Counted from the stretch's first letter, positions 1 to 9,428 are shown. The stretch is 35,196 bases of DNA from an uncultured Pseudohongiella sp. (GCA_902531515.1 CACAEJ010000015.1:1-35196), one strand, 5' to 3'. Numbers and translations are program-made. Notes: a model not told the origin generated them from the letters alone.

Positions 1-306
1 GCAAAGAATATCGACGAGATAATAACAGTACCCGGACTAGGCGGTATTTTTATCGGGCCTTCTGATTTAAGTACATCGATGGGTTACGCCAGTCCCGGGG
101 CTCCTCAGGTAGAGGAGGCGATACAGCGAGTGTTGCAGGCATGTTTGGACCATGATGTGCCTTGTGCCATAACAACATCAGCAAGTTCAGTGCAGGAACG
201 AATTGAACAAGGCTTCAGTTTTGTTACCGTTGGAGCGGATGGCGGATTGAATGCTAATGCAGCAAGCGCCCTTCAGATAGGCCGAGAGACAGCCGGACGA
301 GATTAA
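1..306 (+). CDS. HpcH/HpaI-family aldolase, C-terminal part (5' end outside window)
   Basis: An open frame runs from base 1 to a TAA at 304-306 and gives about 101 residues. The segment reading IFIGPSDLSTSMGY is the characteristic late motif of the HpcH/HpaI (2,4-dihydroxyhept-2-enedioate / 2-keto-3-deoxy sugar acid) aldolase family, class II metal-dependent TIM barrels that cleave a 2-keto acid to pyruvate plus an aldehyde. The tail has the usual shape: a helix (VEEAIQRVLQACLDHDVPCA), a beta strand and the closing FVTVGADGGL. Only the last third of the enzyme is present, so catalytic metal ligands further upstream cannot be checked and the substrate is unknown. An internal ATG at base 79 lies inside the conserved domain and is not a start. 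A hairpin terminator follows the stop. Confidence 0.85.
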   Translation, partial: AKNIDEIITVPGLGGIFIGPSDLSTSMGYASPGAPQVEEAIQRVLQACLDHDVPCAITTSASSVQERIEQGFSFVTVGADGGLNANAASALQIGRETAGRD

Positions 307-314
307 TTAGAATT

Positions 315-350
315 AGAGGGTAGCGGGACTTTATCATGCTCGCTCCCTCT
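315..350 (+). terminator. hairpin terminator after the aldolase gene
   Basis: Arms AGAGGG plus AGCG (315-325) pair with CGCT plus CCCTCT (341-350), with one unpaired T at 321 and a loop of about 15 bases. A short T-containing tail (ATTTG) follows. It lies 9 bases past the aldolase stop and separates that gene from the transporter operon. The tail is weak, so termination may be partial. Confidence 0.55.
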
Positions 351-462
351 ATTTGTAATTCATCCCCAATAAAATTATCTTGGATATTATAAATCGTGGC
401 TTGTGGCGTGTTTAAATGCTTCAACAAGGTTCTACCTATATTCTATTTCAAGAACATCAATA

Positions 463-1230
463 ATGATTGAATTGCAAAATATAGAGAAATCTTTTGATCT
501 TGGTCGGTCCTTTGTCGTATCTGATGTCTCTCTGAAAGTTGAGAGAGGTCAGTTGCTTTGTCTTATTGGTGAATCCGGCAGTGGTAAAACGACCACGTTG
601 AAAATGATTAACAGAATCCAGGAGCCATCTTCCGGCACGATTATAGTAAACGGTGAAAATATTCTTCAGCAAGACCCAGTCAAATTGAGACGCAGTATTG
701 GGTACGTTTTTCAAGGAATCGGATTGTTTCCTCACTACACTGTGTTGAATAATGTAGCTGCGGTCCCTTCCTTGCTCCGTTGGGAAGGCTCTCTAATTCA
801 TTCAGGCTGCGAAGAGATTCTGGAAATGGTTGGGCTCCCTATTAAGGATTATGGTGATCGTTATCCTTCACAACTGTCTGGAGGCCAGCAACAGAGAGTT
901 GGGGTGGCGAGAGCGTTAATAGCAAAGCCGGAGGTGTTACTCATGGATGAACCTTTTGGTGCTCTTGACCCAATCACTCGAGCAGGTTTACAGGAAGAAT
1001 TCAAGCGTATTCAGAGATTGTTAAATTTAACGGTCATAATGGTTACTCATGATATGACCGAAGCCTTACTCATGGCAGACCAAATTGCCGTCATGAGGAA
1101 AGGACAAATACTTCAGATGGGTCCTCCCAAAGAATTACTGAATCGTCCCGAGCACGATTACGTTAGGAAATTAATCGAGTTACCTCGGAACAGGGCAAGC
1201 CGGTTAGAAGAATTAATGGATTCACTATGA
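463..1230 (+). CDS. osmoprotectant (betaine/choline/carnitine-type) ABC transporter ATPase
   Basis: This is the nucleotide-binding subunit of an OpuC/OsmU-type importer for quaternary ammonium compounds, acting at the inner face of the cytoplasmic membrane. From ATG 463 the protein has 255 residues: Walker A GESGSGKTT at about 36-44, Q-loop FQG, signature LSGGQQQ, Walker B VLLMDEPFGALDP and switch His in VTHDMTEAL. ATG 463 is preferred to the upstream in-frame GTG at 403, because the ABC domain starts right at MIELQNIEKSF and the extra 20 residues look non-family. Unlike OpuCA and ProV, it ends soon after the ABC domain and has no C-terminal CBS pair, the module that senses ionic strength in OpuA. 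The stop overlaps the next start (ATGA), so the two genes are translationally coupled. Confidence 0.9.
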   Translation: MIELQNIEKSFDLGRSFVVSDVSLKVERGQLLCLIGESGSGKTTTLKMINRIQEPSSGTIIVNGENILQQDPVKLRRSIGYVFQGIGLFPHYTVLNNVAAVPSLLRWEGSLIHSGCEEILEMVGLPIKDYGDRYPSQLSGGQQQRVGVARALIAKPEVLLMDEPFGALDPITRAGLQEEFKRIQRLLNLTVIMVTHDMTEALLMADQIAVMRKGQILQMGPPKELLNRPEHDYVRKLIELPRNRASRLEELMDSL

Positions 1231-2747
1231 ACCAGAATCTGAAAGAACAGCTTTTGCTTCTTCCTGAATACTTTCAGGGACATTTGACTCTAACCTTAAT
1301 TGCGCTCCTTTTAGGAATATTACTAAGTATCCCGCTGGGGGTATGGGCGGCTCAATCGCCGAGGATCAAGCGACCCCTCCTCGCAATTATTAGCGTCATT
1401 CAAACTTTTCCAAGCGTTGCAATACTAGCCCTTGTTGTTGCTCTGCTGGGTGGAAAAATTGGCGTCTTACCGGCTGTGATTGCTCTTGTTCTTTATTCAA
1501 TATTACCAATCGCAAGAAACACCGTCACTGGTTTGGATTCGGTACCTTCAGAAGTTTTGGAAGCGGCTATGGGGATAGGTATGAATCCCCAGCAAGTATT
1601 AGTAAAGATCAAATTGCCGCTGGCAATGCCTATAATTATTGCTGGTATTAGAACAGCCACAGTTTGGACGGTTGGTTTGGCAACCTTGTCCACCTTAGTG
1701 GGAGCAACAAGTTTCGGCAATTACATATTTACGGGGCTGCAAACTCGAAATTTAGTTTCAGTAACCGTGGGTTCGATTGCCGCCGCGGCCATGGCAGTGA
1801 TACTTGACGCTTTGATAGCAGGGATACAGTGGTTAGTTGAAAATAGAAATAAGTCGATTAATTCAAGCAAATACAATCGGGTAAGAAATATCTTAGTGGG
1901 AGCGGTACTGCTAATCGTCGTTGGGTCGCTTTCTAGTATTTTACCAAGAAGTGAACCTGATTTTGTTGTTGGCGGTAAAGGTTTCACGGAGCAGTATATT
2001 ATTGCGGGCCTATTGGCAGCAAAGTTGGAGGAATCTGGCTTTAATGTTGAACAGCGGCTTGGATTAGGTACAGAGATAGTTTATTCAGCGACCGCAAATA
2101 ATACTGTAGATATTTATCTCGAATATACCGGCACGGTGTGGGCTAATCGGATGAAAAACTCCCATAACCCCGGAAGAGATTCGGTGATGCGGGGTGTGTT
2201 TAATCATGTCGAGCGAGTGGACGGTATGGTAAGCGTCGGGGCGCTCGGCTTCCAGAATTTATACGCACTGGCTATGCGCAAAGACCGAGCTCAAGAGCTT
2301 GGAATTGACTCTATTGAAGATATGATACCCGTGGCTCACAATCTCATAGCAGCCGGTGATCTTGAATTTTTTGGAAGGCCTGAGTGGATTGCATTGCGCG
2401 AAACTTACGGTATAGATTTTTCTGAAAAACTAACTTTTGACGCTGCTCTTATGTATAACGCAGTAGACGACCGCCAGGTAGACTTAATTGTTGCCTATAC
2501 AAGTGACGGTCGCGTAGCAGCGTTTGACCTTAAGATTCTGGAAGATCCCAGGAGTGCCTTCTTACCCTATGATGGAATACTTGTCGCTTCCTCCTCTGCA
2601 TCCAAAAACCCAGTGTTTATGGGAGTTATAGAATCTCTAGTCGGGCAAATTTCGGACGAAGAGATGCGAGAGGCTAACAGGATTGTTGATGTAAATGGAG
2701 GTTCAATTCTCGACGCAGTAAGTTACCTACAAAGCGCAATAGACTGA
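1227..2747 (+). CDS. fused permease / substrate-binding protein of the osmoprotectant ABC transporter
   Basis: A 506-residue fusion. Residues about 1-210 form a MetI-like permease with five hydrophobic spans and an EAA loop (EAAMGIGMNPQQVLVKIKLP) that docks on the ATPase. A further membrane span at about 218-236 tethers an OpuAC/OsmF-type binding domain (about 243-506) on the outer face. That domain opens with VVGGKGFTEQYI and contains DIYLEYTGT, both typical of glycine betaine/choline/carnitine-binding proteins of the OpuCC/OsmF group. The fusion makes the ATPase plus this protein a complete importer. It overlaps the ATPase gene by four bases and is convergent with a hydrolase gene 15 bases away. 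The ligand cannot be settled without the aromatic-cage residues, so betaine is a family-based expectation. Confidence 0.9.
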   Translation: MNQNLKEQLLLLPEYFQGHLTLTLIALLLGILLSIPLGVWAAQSPRIKRPLLAIISVIQTFPSVAILALVVALLGGKIGVLPAVIALVLYSILPIARNTVTGLDSVPSEVLEAAMGIGMNPQQVLVKIKLPLAMPIIIAGIRTATVWTVGLATLSTLVGATSFGNYIFTGLQTRNLVSVTVGSIAAAAMAVILDALIAGIQWLVENRNKSINSSKYNRVRNILVGAVLLIVVGSLSSILPRSEPDFVVGGKGFTEQYIIAGLLAAKLEESGFNVEQRLGLGTEIVYSATANNTVDIYLEYTGTVWANRMKNSHNPGRDSVMRGVFNHVERVDGMVSVGALGFQNLYALAMRKDRAQELGIDSIEDMIPVAHNLIAAGDLEFFGRPEWIALRETYGIDFSEKLTFDAALMYNAVDDRQVDLIVAYTSDGRVAAFDLKILEDPRSAFLPYDGILVASSSASKNPVFMGVIESLVGQISDEEMREANRIVDVNGGSILDAVSYLQSAID

Positions 2748-2762
2748 AATCTTCCTAATTTG

Positions 2763-4007
2763 TTATTCGTAAATGGCGGAACGCGCTGCTCTATGTATTT
2801 GAAGTGAGAGCAGTATGTCGTTATTTTGAATCATCCCGATAAAAACGGTTTCGGTAACAGGATCTACCCAAAACCAGGATCCTGCTATACCCCACCACCA
2901 ATGTGTTCCAACTGGCGCTTTCTGAAAAATTTCAGAGTTTTCTACAACAGCGAAATCGAGACCGAATACGTTGCCAGGATAAAGTTGTCCGATTTCCTTT
3001 ACTTCTTCAGGCAACTGATTGCCCCTCATTAAATCGATAGCGTCTTCAGAAAGTATGCGTATCCCGTTCAGCGTTCCTCTATTAAGATGCATCTGAGCAA
3101 ATTTCATATAGTCAGAAGCAGTTGATGTAAGTCCATGCCCTCCAGCTAAAAATGCTGGTTTTTCCAAGAAAGATCCGCCCAAGGAATTGCCGAGGTTATC
3201 TGTTCTAAGCAGGCTTCCATTGCTTGGCATATACATCCCAGAGAGGCGGTGCGCTTTGTCGGCTGAAACATAGAAGGCTGTATCCTCCATTTCCAGGGGT
3301 TCGAATATTCTTTCCTGAAAGAATGCGTCTAAAGTCTGACCTGAGAGTTTTTCGATCAAATAGCCTTGAATGTCTACGGAGATACTGTAGACCCATTTTG
3401 TACCAGGCTGGTAATCCAAAGGGATGCCTCTTAACTTGGGTATGCTTTCAGCAAGTGTTGCGTCTCCTCCGATGCCTGCTCCAACGTATGCTTGAGCTAT
3501 CGGACCATTTCCAATGGGAGGGAAATAAGTAAATCCCCCAGTGTGGCTCATCAGCTCCCTTACAGTAAGTGGATGATCAGCAGGTTCCGTTTCCCAAGTA
3601 CCATCGTCATTAGCTGAGATGGCTACTCGTAAGTTAGAGAGTTCCGGCAAATATTTTTCGAGAGGATCACCGAGACTAAATTTGCCTTCGTCATGCAAAA
3701 TCATAAGTGCCGTGCCAGTGATTGGCTTGGTCATAGAAAAGATACGAAATATTGTGTCGTTCTTCATTAGAATTTGCTCTTCTACATCTTGGTAACCAAG
3801 AGCTTTATGCATTTGTAGCTCGCCGCCTTGTGCGATCATGAGCACTGCGCCCGATAATTTACCTTCGTCAATTCGGGCCCTTAAATCTGCTTCCACTGCT
3901 TCTAGACGCGCGGGCTCGATGTCCCCAAAAGCACTAGACGCGAGAGCCCATAAGAAAAAGTAAACGCTCATTTTGATCGTAAGGAATTGATTGCTAGAGC
4001 TAGACAT
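2763..4007 (-). CDS. exported serine hydrolase, beta-lactamase/esterase EstB-like family
   Basis: A 414-residue beta-lactamase-fold protein (class C / EstB-type esterase group). The Ser-X-X-Lys nucleophile motif SMTK is at 91-94, the Tyr of the second motif is in WVYSIS at about 207, and a C-terminal WWWGIAGSWFW strand sits where the third motif falls. The N-terminus has a hydrophobic export signal (about 13-28, ending ASSAFG). The start at 4007 is supported by an AAGGA ribosome site about 8 bases upstream. Members of this family are mostly esterases or peptidases rather than antibiotic resistance enzymes, and nothing here points to resistance. The gene lies 97 bp downstream of the ankyrin gene in the same direction and may be the last gene of that operon. 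Confidence 0.88.
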   Translation of the reverse strand: MSSSSNQFLTIKMSVYFFLWALASSAFGDIEPARLEAVEADLRARIDEGKLSGAVLMIAQGGELQMHKALGYQDVEEQILMKNDTIFRIFSMTKPITGTALMILHDEGKFSLGDPLEKYLPELSNLRVAISANDDGTWETEPADHPLTVRELMSHTGGFTYFPPIGNGPIAQAYVGAGIGGDATLAESIPKLRGIPLDYQPGTKWVYSISVDIQGYLIEKLSGQTLDAFFQERIFEPLEMEDTAFYVSADKAHRLSGMYMPSNGSLLRTDNLGNSLGGSFLEKPAFLAGGHGLTSTASDYMKFAQMHLNRGTLNGIRILSEDAIDLMRGNQLPEEVKEIGQLYPGNVFGLDFAVVENSEIFQKAPVGTHWWWGIAGSWFWVDPVTETVFIGMIQNNDILLSLQIHRAARSAIYE

Positions 4008-4104
4008 TAATTATTTCCTTTTACTCATAAATTTATATAGAAAAGTACCAGGCACGTAGTATACCTTATCGAAAGTTTTAACATCGTAAATGTGCTGGTG
4101 TTGA

Positions 4105-5559
4105 TTATTGCGGAAGTGGGAAGCGCTCCAGAATTTCCCTGATAGCCACCTCTGTCACACTTGAGGCAACAATGTTCATTCCGCGGTGGATGCCCTCTGC
4201 TATTAGCAACGGAGTATGACCGACTTCATTCTCTTGATTCCAAATTGAAATCTCGGCCCCTTGTTCGTTCAAATAGGCCACTACTGAGGGTAGATGTTTG
4301 TAGGCTGCTCCATGCATTGCTGTGTTACCCATAACATCTACTGCATTAATGTCTTCGCCAAGGCTTAGCGCATATTCGACTGCCTCAAGAACTTCCTCCT
4401 CAGTACCTGGATCTTCCCCAGGGGCACCTGTCCCCAAGCCTGCTGCCACCATTAGAGGCGTGCTTAGATCATCATTAGTCTCATGAGGATCCGCTCCCAA
4501 TTCAACCAGTAAGCGCATCAGATCAATATCTGCTGTTCGAGCAGCAAGAAGGAAGGCAGTTCCCCCACGCATATTCAGATCGCTAACTCCAACAGGAGGA
4601 CGTTTGGTAACTTTCGCGTTTATGTCTGCTCCTGACTCCACAAGTTTTCTGGTAAATTCCAAACTACCTAGTTTGCCCGAGCCTTGAGGAGCAGGGTTAT
4701 TAGAGCCCGCCTGTCCCGCTTTGCGAATCCAGGTAATTTGATGAATAGGCGCCCAGCCCAAAGGTGCGGCGTTTGGATCAGCTCCCAACTCTAAGAGCAG
4801 CGCAGCAGTTTCGAAATGAGCACTTCCGATCGCCAATAGCAGTGGCGTCATTCCAGTCTGTGCGGCTGAAGACATCCCATTCTCAGTAACTACCGCTTCT
4901 CTGGACGGGAGTGCTTCGTTGGCGGACGCGCCGCTCTTAATCAATGAGTGAACTGCACTAGTTTCCCCCTCCCTTGCTGCGAAAAGTAGAGGTGTGAACC
5001 CCTTGTCTGACCTCGCTGAAACGTCCGCACCCATAGAAACCAATAACTCTAGTACTTCTAGATTGCCTTCAGCGGCCGCCCACATAAGAGCGGTTTGACC
5101 TCTCCAACTCTCTTTCGCATTCACATTAGCGCCAGCTGAAATAAGCAAGTTAACAACCTCTTCAACACCAGCTCGAGCGGCTGTCATCAAAACAGACTCG
5201 TCCTCAGCCATAACGGTATTAGCAAACGCACCCCTATCTAATAATATCTTAACCATGGAAGTGCTTCCATTGTTAGCAGCTAAAGACAGCGGTGCCACTC
5301 CGTACCGATTTTTTGCGTTAACATCTGAGCCAGCACTCAAGAGCAGCTCAGTTATTTCTAGTGAATCCTTGTGCACCGCCCAGTGCAAAGCGATTGAACC
5401 ATCTGGGTCAACGGCACTCACGCTCTCTCCAGAATCTAACAGTATTCGTAAGGATGAAATATCATTCTCCTTAACGGCCTCAATGATAGTGTTTTGATTT
5501 TGGGCGAAAAGCCAATTACCACCAAATACAATTAAGACTATCGTTAAGTTCTTTAACAT
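4105..5559 (-). CDS. secreted ankyrin-repeat protein
   Basis: A 484-residue protein with a cleavable signal peptide (MLKNLTIVLIVFGGNWLFAQ) followed almost entirely by ankyrin repeats. About eleven units are visible from residue 20 to 475, each with the pattern G-TALHWAA...VELLLSAGADVNAK. Two longer inserts interrupt the array, one around ALPSREAVVTENGMSS and one around the GSNNPAPQGSGK stretch. There is no catalytic domain, so it is probably a protein-binding scaffold in the periplasm or at the cell surface. It lies 11 bp after the DUF1552 gene, itself overlapping the DUF1592 gene, so the three form an operon. The partner of the scaffold is unknown; the two co-transcribed proteins are the first candidates. 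Confidence 0.9.
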   Translation of the reverse strand: MLKNLTIVLIVFGGNWLFAQNQNTIIEAVKENDISSLRILLDSGESVSAVDPDGSIALHWAVHKDSLEITELLLSAGSDVNAKNRYGVAPLSLAANNGSTSMVKILLDRGAFANTVMAEDESVLMTAARAGVEEVVNLLISAGANVNAKESWRGQTALMWAAAEGNLEVLELLVSMGADVSARSDKGFTPLLFAAREGETSAVHSLIKSGASANEALPSREAVVTENGMSSAAQTGMTPLLLAIGSAHFETAALLLELGADPNAAPLGWAPIHQITWIRKAGQAGSNNPAPQGSGKLGSLEFTRKLVESGADINAKVTKRPPVGVSDLNMRGGTAFLLAARTADIDLMRLLVELGADPHETNDDLSTPLMVAAGLGTGAPGEDPGTEEEVLEAVEYALSLGEDINAVDVMGNTAMHGAAYKHLPSVVAYLNEQGAEISIWNQENEVGHTPLLIAEGIHRGMNIVASSVTEVAIREILERFPLPQ

Positions 5560-5570
5560 GATTCTCTCAC

Positions 5571-6911
5571 TTAGGCTGGGTGAAATAATTCGTCAACGCG
5601 ACCTGTATTATCAGCAAAATTTTCCAGATGCACACCAACGCTGTCTAAAAGCGTAAGGTGAAGGTTAGCTAAAGGTGTTTGCTCATCACCGAATCGAATA
5701 TGTCTACCACCATATATTCCAGTTTTTGATCCGCTGGCAACAACGATAGGTAGATCCTTATGATCATGAACATCCGGATTTCCCATTCCGCTCCCCAATA
5801 GATATGTAGCACCGTCGAGCAGCGAGCCATTGCCATCAGTCGTAGACGCCATTCTTTCTAACATATAAGAAAAAAGAGACACATGATACTTGTTTATTTT
5901 GGCAAGCTTTTCAAGTTGAATAGGATCGTTACCATGATGTGATATTGGATGATGCGGCTCAACCACTCCAATCTGAGGATAGGTTCGGGTGCTGGCTTCT
6001 CTTGCTAATTGAAAGGTGACTACTCTTGTTAAATCAGCCTGCATAGCTAAAACTTGAAGATCCATCATCAGTTTTACATGTTCTTCCCAATCTTCTGGCA
6101 CAGTAGTGGGTCTTTCTAGATCAGGCAATTTCGCTTTTTCACTTTGTGCCTGAGACATTTGTATTCGTCTCTCGACTTCTCTTACCGTATCCAGATATTC
6201 ATCGACTTTTAGTTTGTCGGTGGACCCCAGCTCTTTCTGATACCTGCTCATATCGTCCATTACCGCATCCAGTAACGAGGCGTTTGCTGTTAGCTGGGCG
6301 TTTCGCTGCTCTGGGGTTCCCCCGTCCCCAAATAGGCGCTCGAACAGCACCCGTGGGTCGGCTTCTGTAGGGAGCGCAGTAGTAGGAGATGACCATGACA
6401 AACTATTCTGGTAAACGCATGCGTAGCCATTATCACAATTACCAACCTGTGAAATTATGTCGGTACCGAGTTCTAAGGACGGGAAAGGAGTATTGGAACC
6501 AATAACTTTGGCTGCTATCTGGTCCACGGTTGTACCAAGAAAATAATCACTCCCTTCTGTTCGTTTGGCTTTAACGCAGCTGAGAAAAGCGCAATTCGAG
6601 GAGGCATGGTTTCCCGTAGTGTGCGCATCTCTAATTTCAAGGTTTGATATCACAGAGACATTATCAATAAATGGATTCAGTGACTCTAAAGAGGGCGTCA
6701 GCTTGTTTAGCTTTCCTTCTTTTTTAGGAACCCAAGGGCTTGGATCCATTCCCATGGGTAAATACATGTAGCCTAAACGACTAACCGGCTCAGTCAATTT
6801 GTTGGACTGTCCAAGAGCAGGTACCATTGCATCAAGCAAAGGCAACGCAACTGAAGCTCCGAGACCTCTAAGAACCGCTCTACGGGGTAATACCTTTTTT
6901 GTAATAATCAT
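5571..6911 (-). CDS. DUF1552 family protein with Tat-type signal
   Basis: A 446-residue protein of the DUF1552 family, widespread in Planctomycetes and some marine proteobacteria, function unproven. The N-terminus PRRAVLRGLGASVALPLLDAM has the twin arginine and hydrophobic run of a Tat signal, suggesting export of a folded, perhaps cofactor-bearing protein. Family hallmarks seen are YLPMGMDPSPW near the start, ATTGNHASSNCAFLSC, a long charged middle helix (EYLDTVREVERRIQ), DLTRVVTFQLAREAS, and HHPISHHGNDP with clustered His. Its ATG overlaps the stop of the DUF1592 gene by four bases. The pair is almost always found together, which argues for one complex or one pathway. The fold resembles alkaline-phosphatase/sulfatase-like DUF1501 proteins, but no catalytic residue can be named with confidence. 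Confidence 0.9.
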   Translation of the reverse strand: MIITKKVLPRRAVLRGLGASVALPLLDAMVPALGQSNKLTEPVSRLGYMYLPMGMDPSPWVPKKEGKLNKLTPSLESLNPFIDNVSVISNLEIRDAHTTGNHASSNCAFLSCVKAKRTEGSDYFLGTTVDQIAAKVIGSNTPFPSLELGTDIISQVGNCDNGYACVYQNSLSWSSPTTALPTEADPRVLFERLFGDGGTPEQRNAQLTANASLLDAVMDDMSRYQKELGSTDKLKVDEYLDTVREVERRIQMSQAQSEKAKLPDLERPTTVPEDWEEHVKLMMDLQVLAMQADLTRVVTFQLAREASTRTYPQIGVVEPHHPISHHGNDPIQLEKLAKINKYHVSLFSYMLERMASTTDGNGSLLDGATYLLGSGMGNPDVHDHKDLPIVVASGSKTGIYGGRHIRFGDEQTPLANLHLTLLDSVGVHLENFADNTGRVDELFHPA

Positions 6912-9319
6912 AGGGTTCGCCTCATTTGGAAGGGTGTGCTCTTAACAAGAGCCAAAATCATGGAACTGAAGCTATAATCGTTTTCCGCAGCTTCTTTGGT
7001 GATTGATCTAATGGTCGGTGCGTCATAGTACTCGAGCCCACGTCCCAGAGCGAAGGTCAGTAACTTCTCGCTCATGGTACCTACAAATGCTTCCGGGTTT
7101 TGAACTAACATATTTCGTAGACCTATGACACCATCGAGGGGCGCGCTGCCAGGAAGATGCCCAGATGTATCGATCGGAGGATGGTCGCTGTTTACATTGC
7201 GTATCCTACCTATCGCATCAAAGTTCTCCATGACAAGTCCTATAGGATCCATAACTTCGTGGCATGCGGCGCAAACCGGATTGGCTCTATGTTGAGCCAT
7301 TCGGTCGCGCATGGTTTCTATTTTCACCTCAGACGTATTCTCGTCTAATGCTGGCACATCGTCGGGAGGTGGGGGAGGTGGAATACCCAACACGTTTTCT
7401 AGGACCCACTTGCCTCGTTGCACGGGAGAGGTTCGCGTTGCGTAAGATGTAACTGTTAGCACACTTCCATGTCCGAGAATCCCGATTCTCTGGCTTGCAG
7501 GATCAAGGTCTACTTTCCGGAAATGATCACCATATACATTCGGGATGTCGTAGTGACGCGCAAGCCTCTCGTTTAAAAATGTATAATCTGCACTGAGTAA
7601 TTCCATAACATTTCGATCATCAGAAATGATATTTTCGAAAAGCATCTCTGTTTCTTTTCGCATCGCTTGGCGCAGATTGTCATCAAAGTCGGGGAAAAGT
7701 CGTAGGTTCGGGTCTACCGCATCTAGGTTTCGCAGATAGAGCCACTGGTCGGCGAAATTTGATGCTAGCGATGCTGCTTTTGGATCCGTTAGCATCCTCT
7801 TGACTTGCTGCTCTAGAACTCGCGGGTCGCTCAAGGACCCGCGTATTGCCAACGCCATCAACTCATCATCTGGAATGCTACTCCATAAAAAGAAAGAAAG
7901 TCTCGAAGCTAATTCAAAGTCGTTTAAGGCATAAATCTCCCCTGAGCCGAAATCCTTTGGATCTTGTTCAATTCGGAACAAAAATTCTGGACTAACCAAA
8001 ATTGCTCTCAACGCCATTTCGATTCCGGGTTCGAAACCTCTTTCGCTATTAACTTGTTCAAAGAACTTCAGGGGAGTGTCTATGTCTTCGTCTGAGATAG
8101 GTCGGCGAAATGCTGCGGTGGCTAAATCGGTGACTATGTTTTTTGCGCATACGCTTGCCGAATTTTCTGCATCTGGTTTGCAGCTAAAGATTCGATTGCG
8201 GCTGCTAGTTTCAGATATACCGGTCGAATCATAGGGTCCAGCTATAGAGACGGATAATACAGCAGGCTGCTGACGGGGATGTCTGTCTCGATTAAAGTGG
8301 GCTTGATAGGGTTGTCTAGTGCTTTCGATTACTGCTGAATTCTTTTTAATAAAAGTAACGCCCACTTCTCGTGCTCCAGCTTTAACGAAGGTAGAAGTTT
8401 GCAACCCGGTTCCTGCTCCCTGGTCTGAGTAGTAAAATTTGGCAAATCTCTCCGAGCGATTGGGCTCAACCTGGAAGATATCTACTCGTTCACCGTCGAT
8501 GTTAACCTCGACTTCATGAGATTCAGTCAGGCCTTCTATATTTTCATTTCGATCTCTCGCTAAAGTTACATCGAGACGGTATTCGCCGTCTCGAGGGAAA
8601 TGATAGGAAAATTGAGTTCCACCTCTAGTCCCGAATGGTAAGCCTTCAAAACGGTCTTCCTGGGTTCGATCAGCTGCTACGAGTTCCACATGACTCGAGG
8701 GGCTATTTAATGGAGATCCTATTGCTAACCGCGAAATCTTCTGCGCTGCTGCGAGGTAGCGTTCCATTAAAGTTGGCGACAGATTGGTAAGATTTACATT
8801 ATCAAAACCAAAGCTGGCGTCGTCTTTTGGGAGTAATTCGGAAACGTCGACATCAAGATCCAAGATATCCTTTATCGCATTCTGGTATTGTTGCCTATTT
8901 AAGCGGCTAAACGTCGCAGTGCGCCCTGGGTTCGGGCTTTTGAGTGCCAGCGTATCCAAAGAGTTGGCCAAATCTGATTCAAATTTTTCGAAAACCGCTT
9001 TTTCTGGCCTGGGCATTCCAGTGGGCGGCATTGCGTTGGCTCGTAGTTTTCTTAGAACCCTTTCCCACACGTCAGGGTGCTCTTCGATATTGCTGATATC
9101 GTATTTATCAAGCTCAAGGCCACCAGTTTTAAGAGTGCCGTTGTGGCAAACAACGCAATATTGGTCGATGATTTGAGTACTATTGTTACCTTTGGTCAGG
9201 GCAAGCTTGTCTGCAGGACCGGGACTTAAATCACTAAAGGAAGTGGGCCGCACATAGATTGCGCTGACAATGAGGCAAGTCAAGAAAGCTATTGATGCAA
9301 GAAGACCTTTATTATTCAT
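6908..9319 (-). CDS. DUF1592-family multidomain cytochrome c-like protein (PSCyt1/DUF1587/1595/1592/1588/1585)
   Basis: An 803-residue exported protein with the planctomycete-type domain chain. An N-terminal membrane anchor or signal (about 5-22) is followed by a PSCyt1-like domain with heme motif CVVCH at 55-59. Next come a DUF1587 domain (FSRLNRQQYQNAIKDIL), a beta-rich insert that looks carbohydrate-binding-like (about 215-345), DUF1595 and DUF1592 (FAFRRP-type and SPEFLFRIEQDP segments), DUF1588 with a second motif CAACH at 683-687, and DUF1585 at the C-terminus (LLTFALGRGLEYYD). Two CxxCH motifs imply covalent heme, hence electron transfer in the periplasm. A strong ribosome site (TGGAGG) precedes the ATG. 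Function is unproven; oxidative attack on a polymer is often guessed. It is the first gene of the DUF1592-DUF1552-ankyrin operon. Confidence 0.92.
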   Translation of the reverse strand: MNNKGLLASIAFLTCLIVSAIYVRPTSFSDLSPGPADKLALTKGNNSTQIIDQYCVVCHNGTLKTGGLELDKYDISNIEEHPDVWERVLRKLRANAMPPTGMPRPEKAVFEKFESDLANSLDTLALKSPNPGRTATFSRLNRQQYQNAIKDILDLDVDVSELLPKDDASFGFDNVNLTNLSPTLMERYLAAAQKISRLAIGSPLNSPSSHVELVAADRTQEDRFEGLPFGTRGGTQFSYHFPRDGEYRLDVTLARDRNENIEGLTESHEVEVNIDGERVDIFQVEPNRSERFAKFYYSDQGAGTGLQTSTFVKAGAREVGVTFIKKNSAVIESTRQPYQAHFNRDRHPRQQPAVLSVSIAGPYDSTGISETSSRNRIFSCKPDAENSASVCAKNIVTDLATAAFRRPISDEDIDTPLKFFEQVNSERGFEPGIEMALRAILVSPEFLFRIEQDPKDFGSGEIYALNDFELASRLSFFLWSSIPDDELMALAIRGSLSDPRVLEQQVKRMLTDPKAASLASNFADQWLYLRNLDAVDPNLRLFPDFDDNLRQAMRKETEMLFENIISDDRNVMELLSADYTFLNERLARHYDIPNVYGDHFRKVDLDPASQRIGILGHGSVLTVTSYATRTSPVQRGKWVLENVLGIPPPPPPDDVPALDENTSEVKIETMRDRMAQHRANPVCAACHEVMDPIGLVMENFDAIGRIRNVNSDHPPIDTSGHLPGSAPLDGVIGLRNMLVQNPEAFVGTMSEKLLTFALGRGLEYYDAPTIRSITKEAAENDYSFSSMILALVKSTPFQMRRTL

Positions 9320-9399
9320 TTGTCCTCCATTTTGAAGGTGCTATTTTGTTAGGCTGAATTGCGCTCTAATATGGCTTAAATCATCATATCTGACCGATC

Positions 9400-9428
9400 A
9401 AGGTAAACTTCCACCTTAAGCCTGTCAA
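9400..9428 (-). promoter_or_regulatory. candidate sigma-70 promoter of the DUF1592 operon
   Basis: On the minus strand a perfect TTGACA (9428-9423) is followed after 17 bases by TACCTT (9405-9400), a weak -10 with three of six consensus bases. It lies about 80 bp upstream of the DUF1592 start and just after the SGNH hydrolase stop, so the operon may be expressed apart from the two genes before it. Confidence 0.35.

Noticed and set aside
403-462. GTG start extending the ABC ATPase by 20 residues
   Set aside because: The added residues do not resemble the family; the ABC domain starts exactly at ATG 463.
2763-4007. Reading the beta-lactamase-fold gene as antibiotic resistance
   Set aside because: Sequence features fit the EstB-like esterase/peptidase group and the neighbours are exported hydrolases; no resistance context is present.
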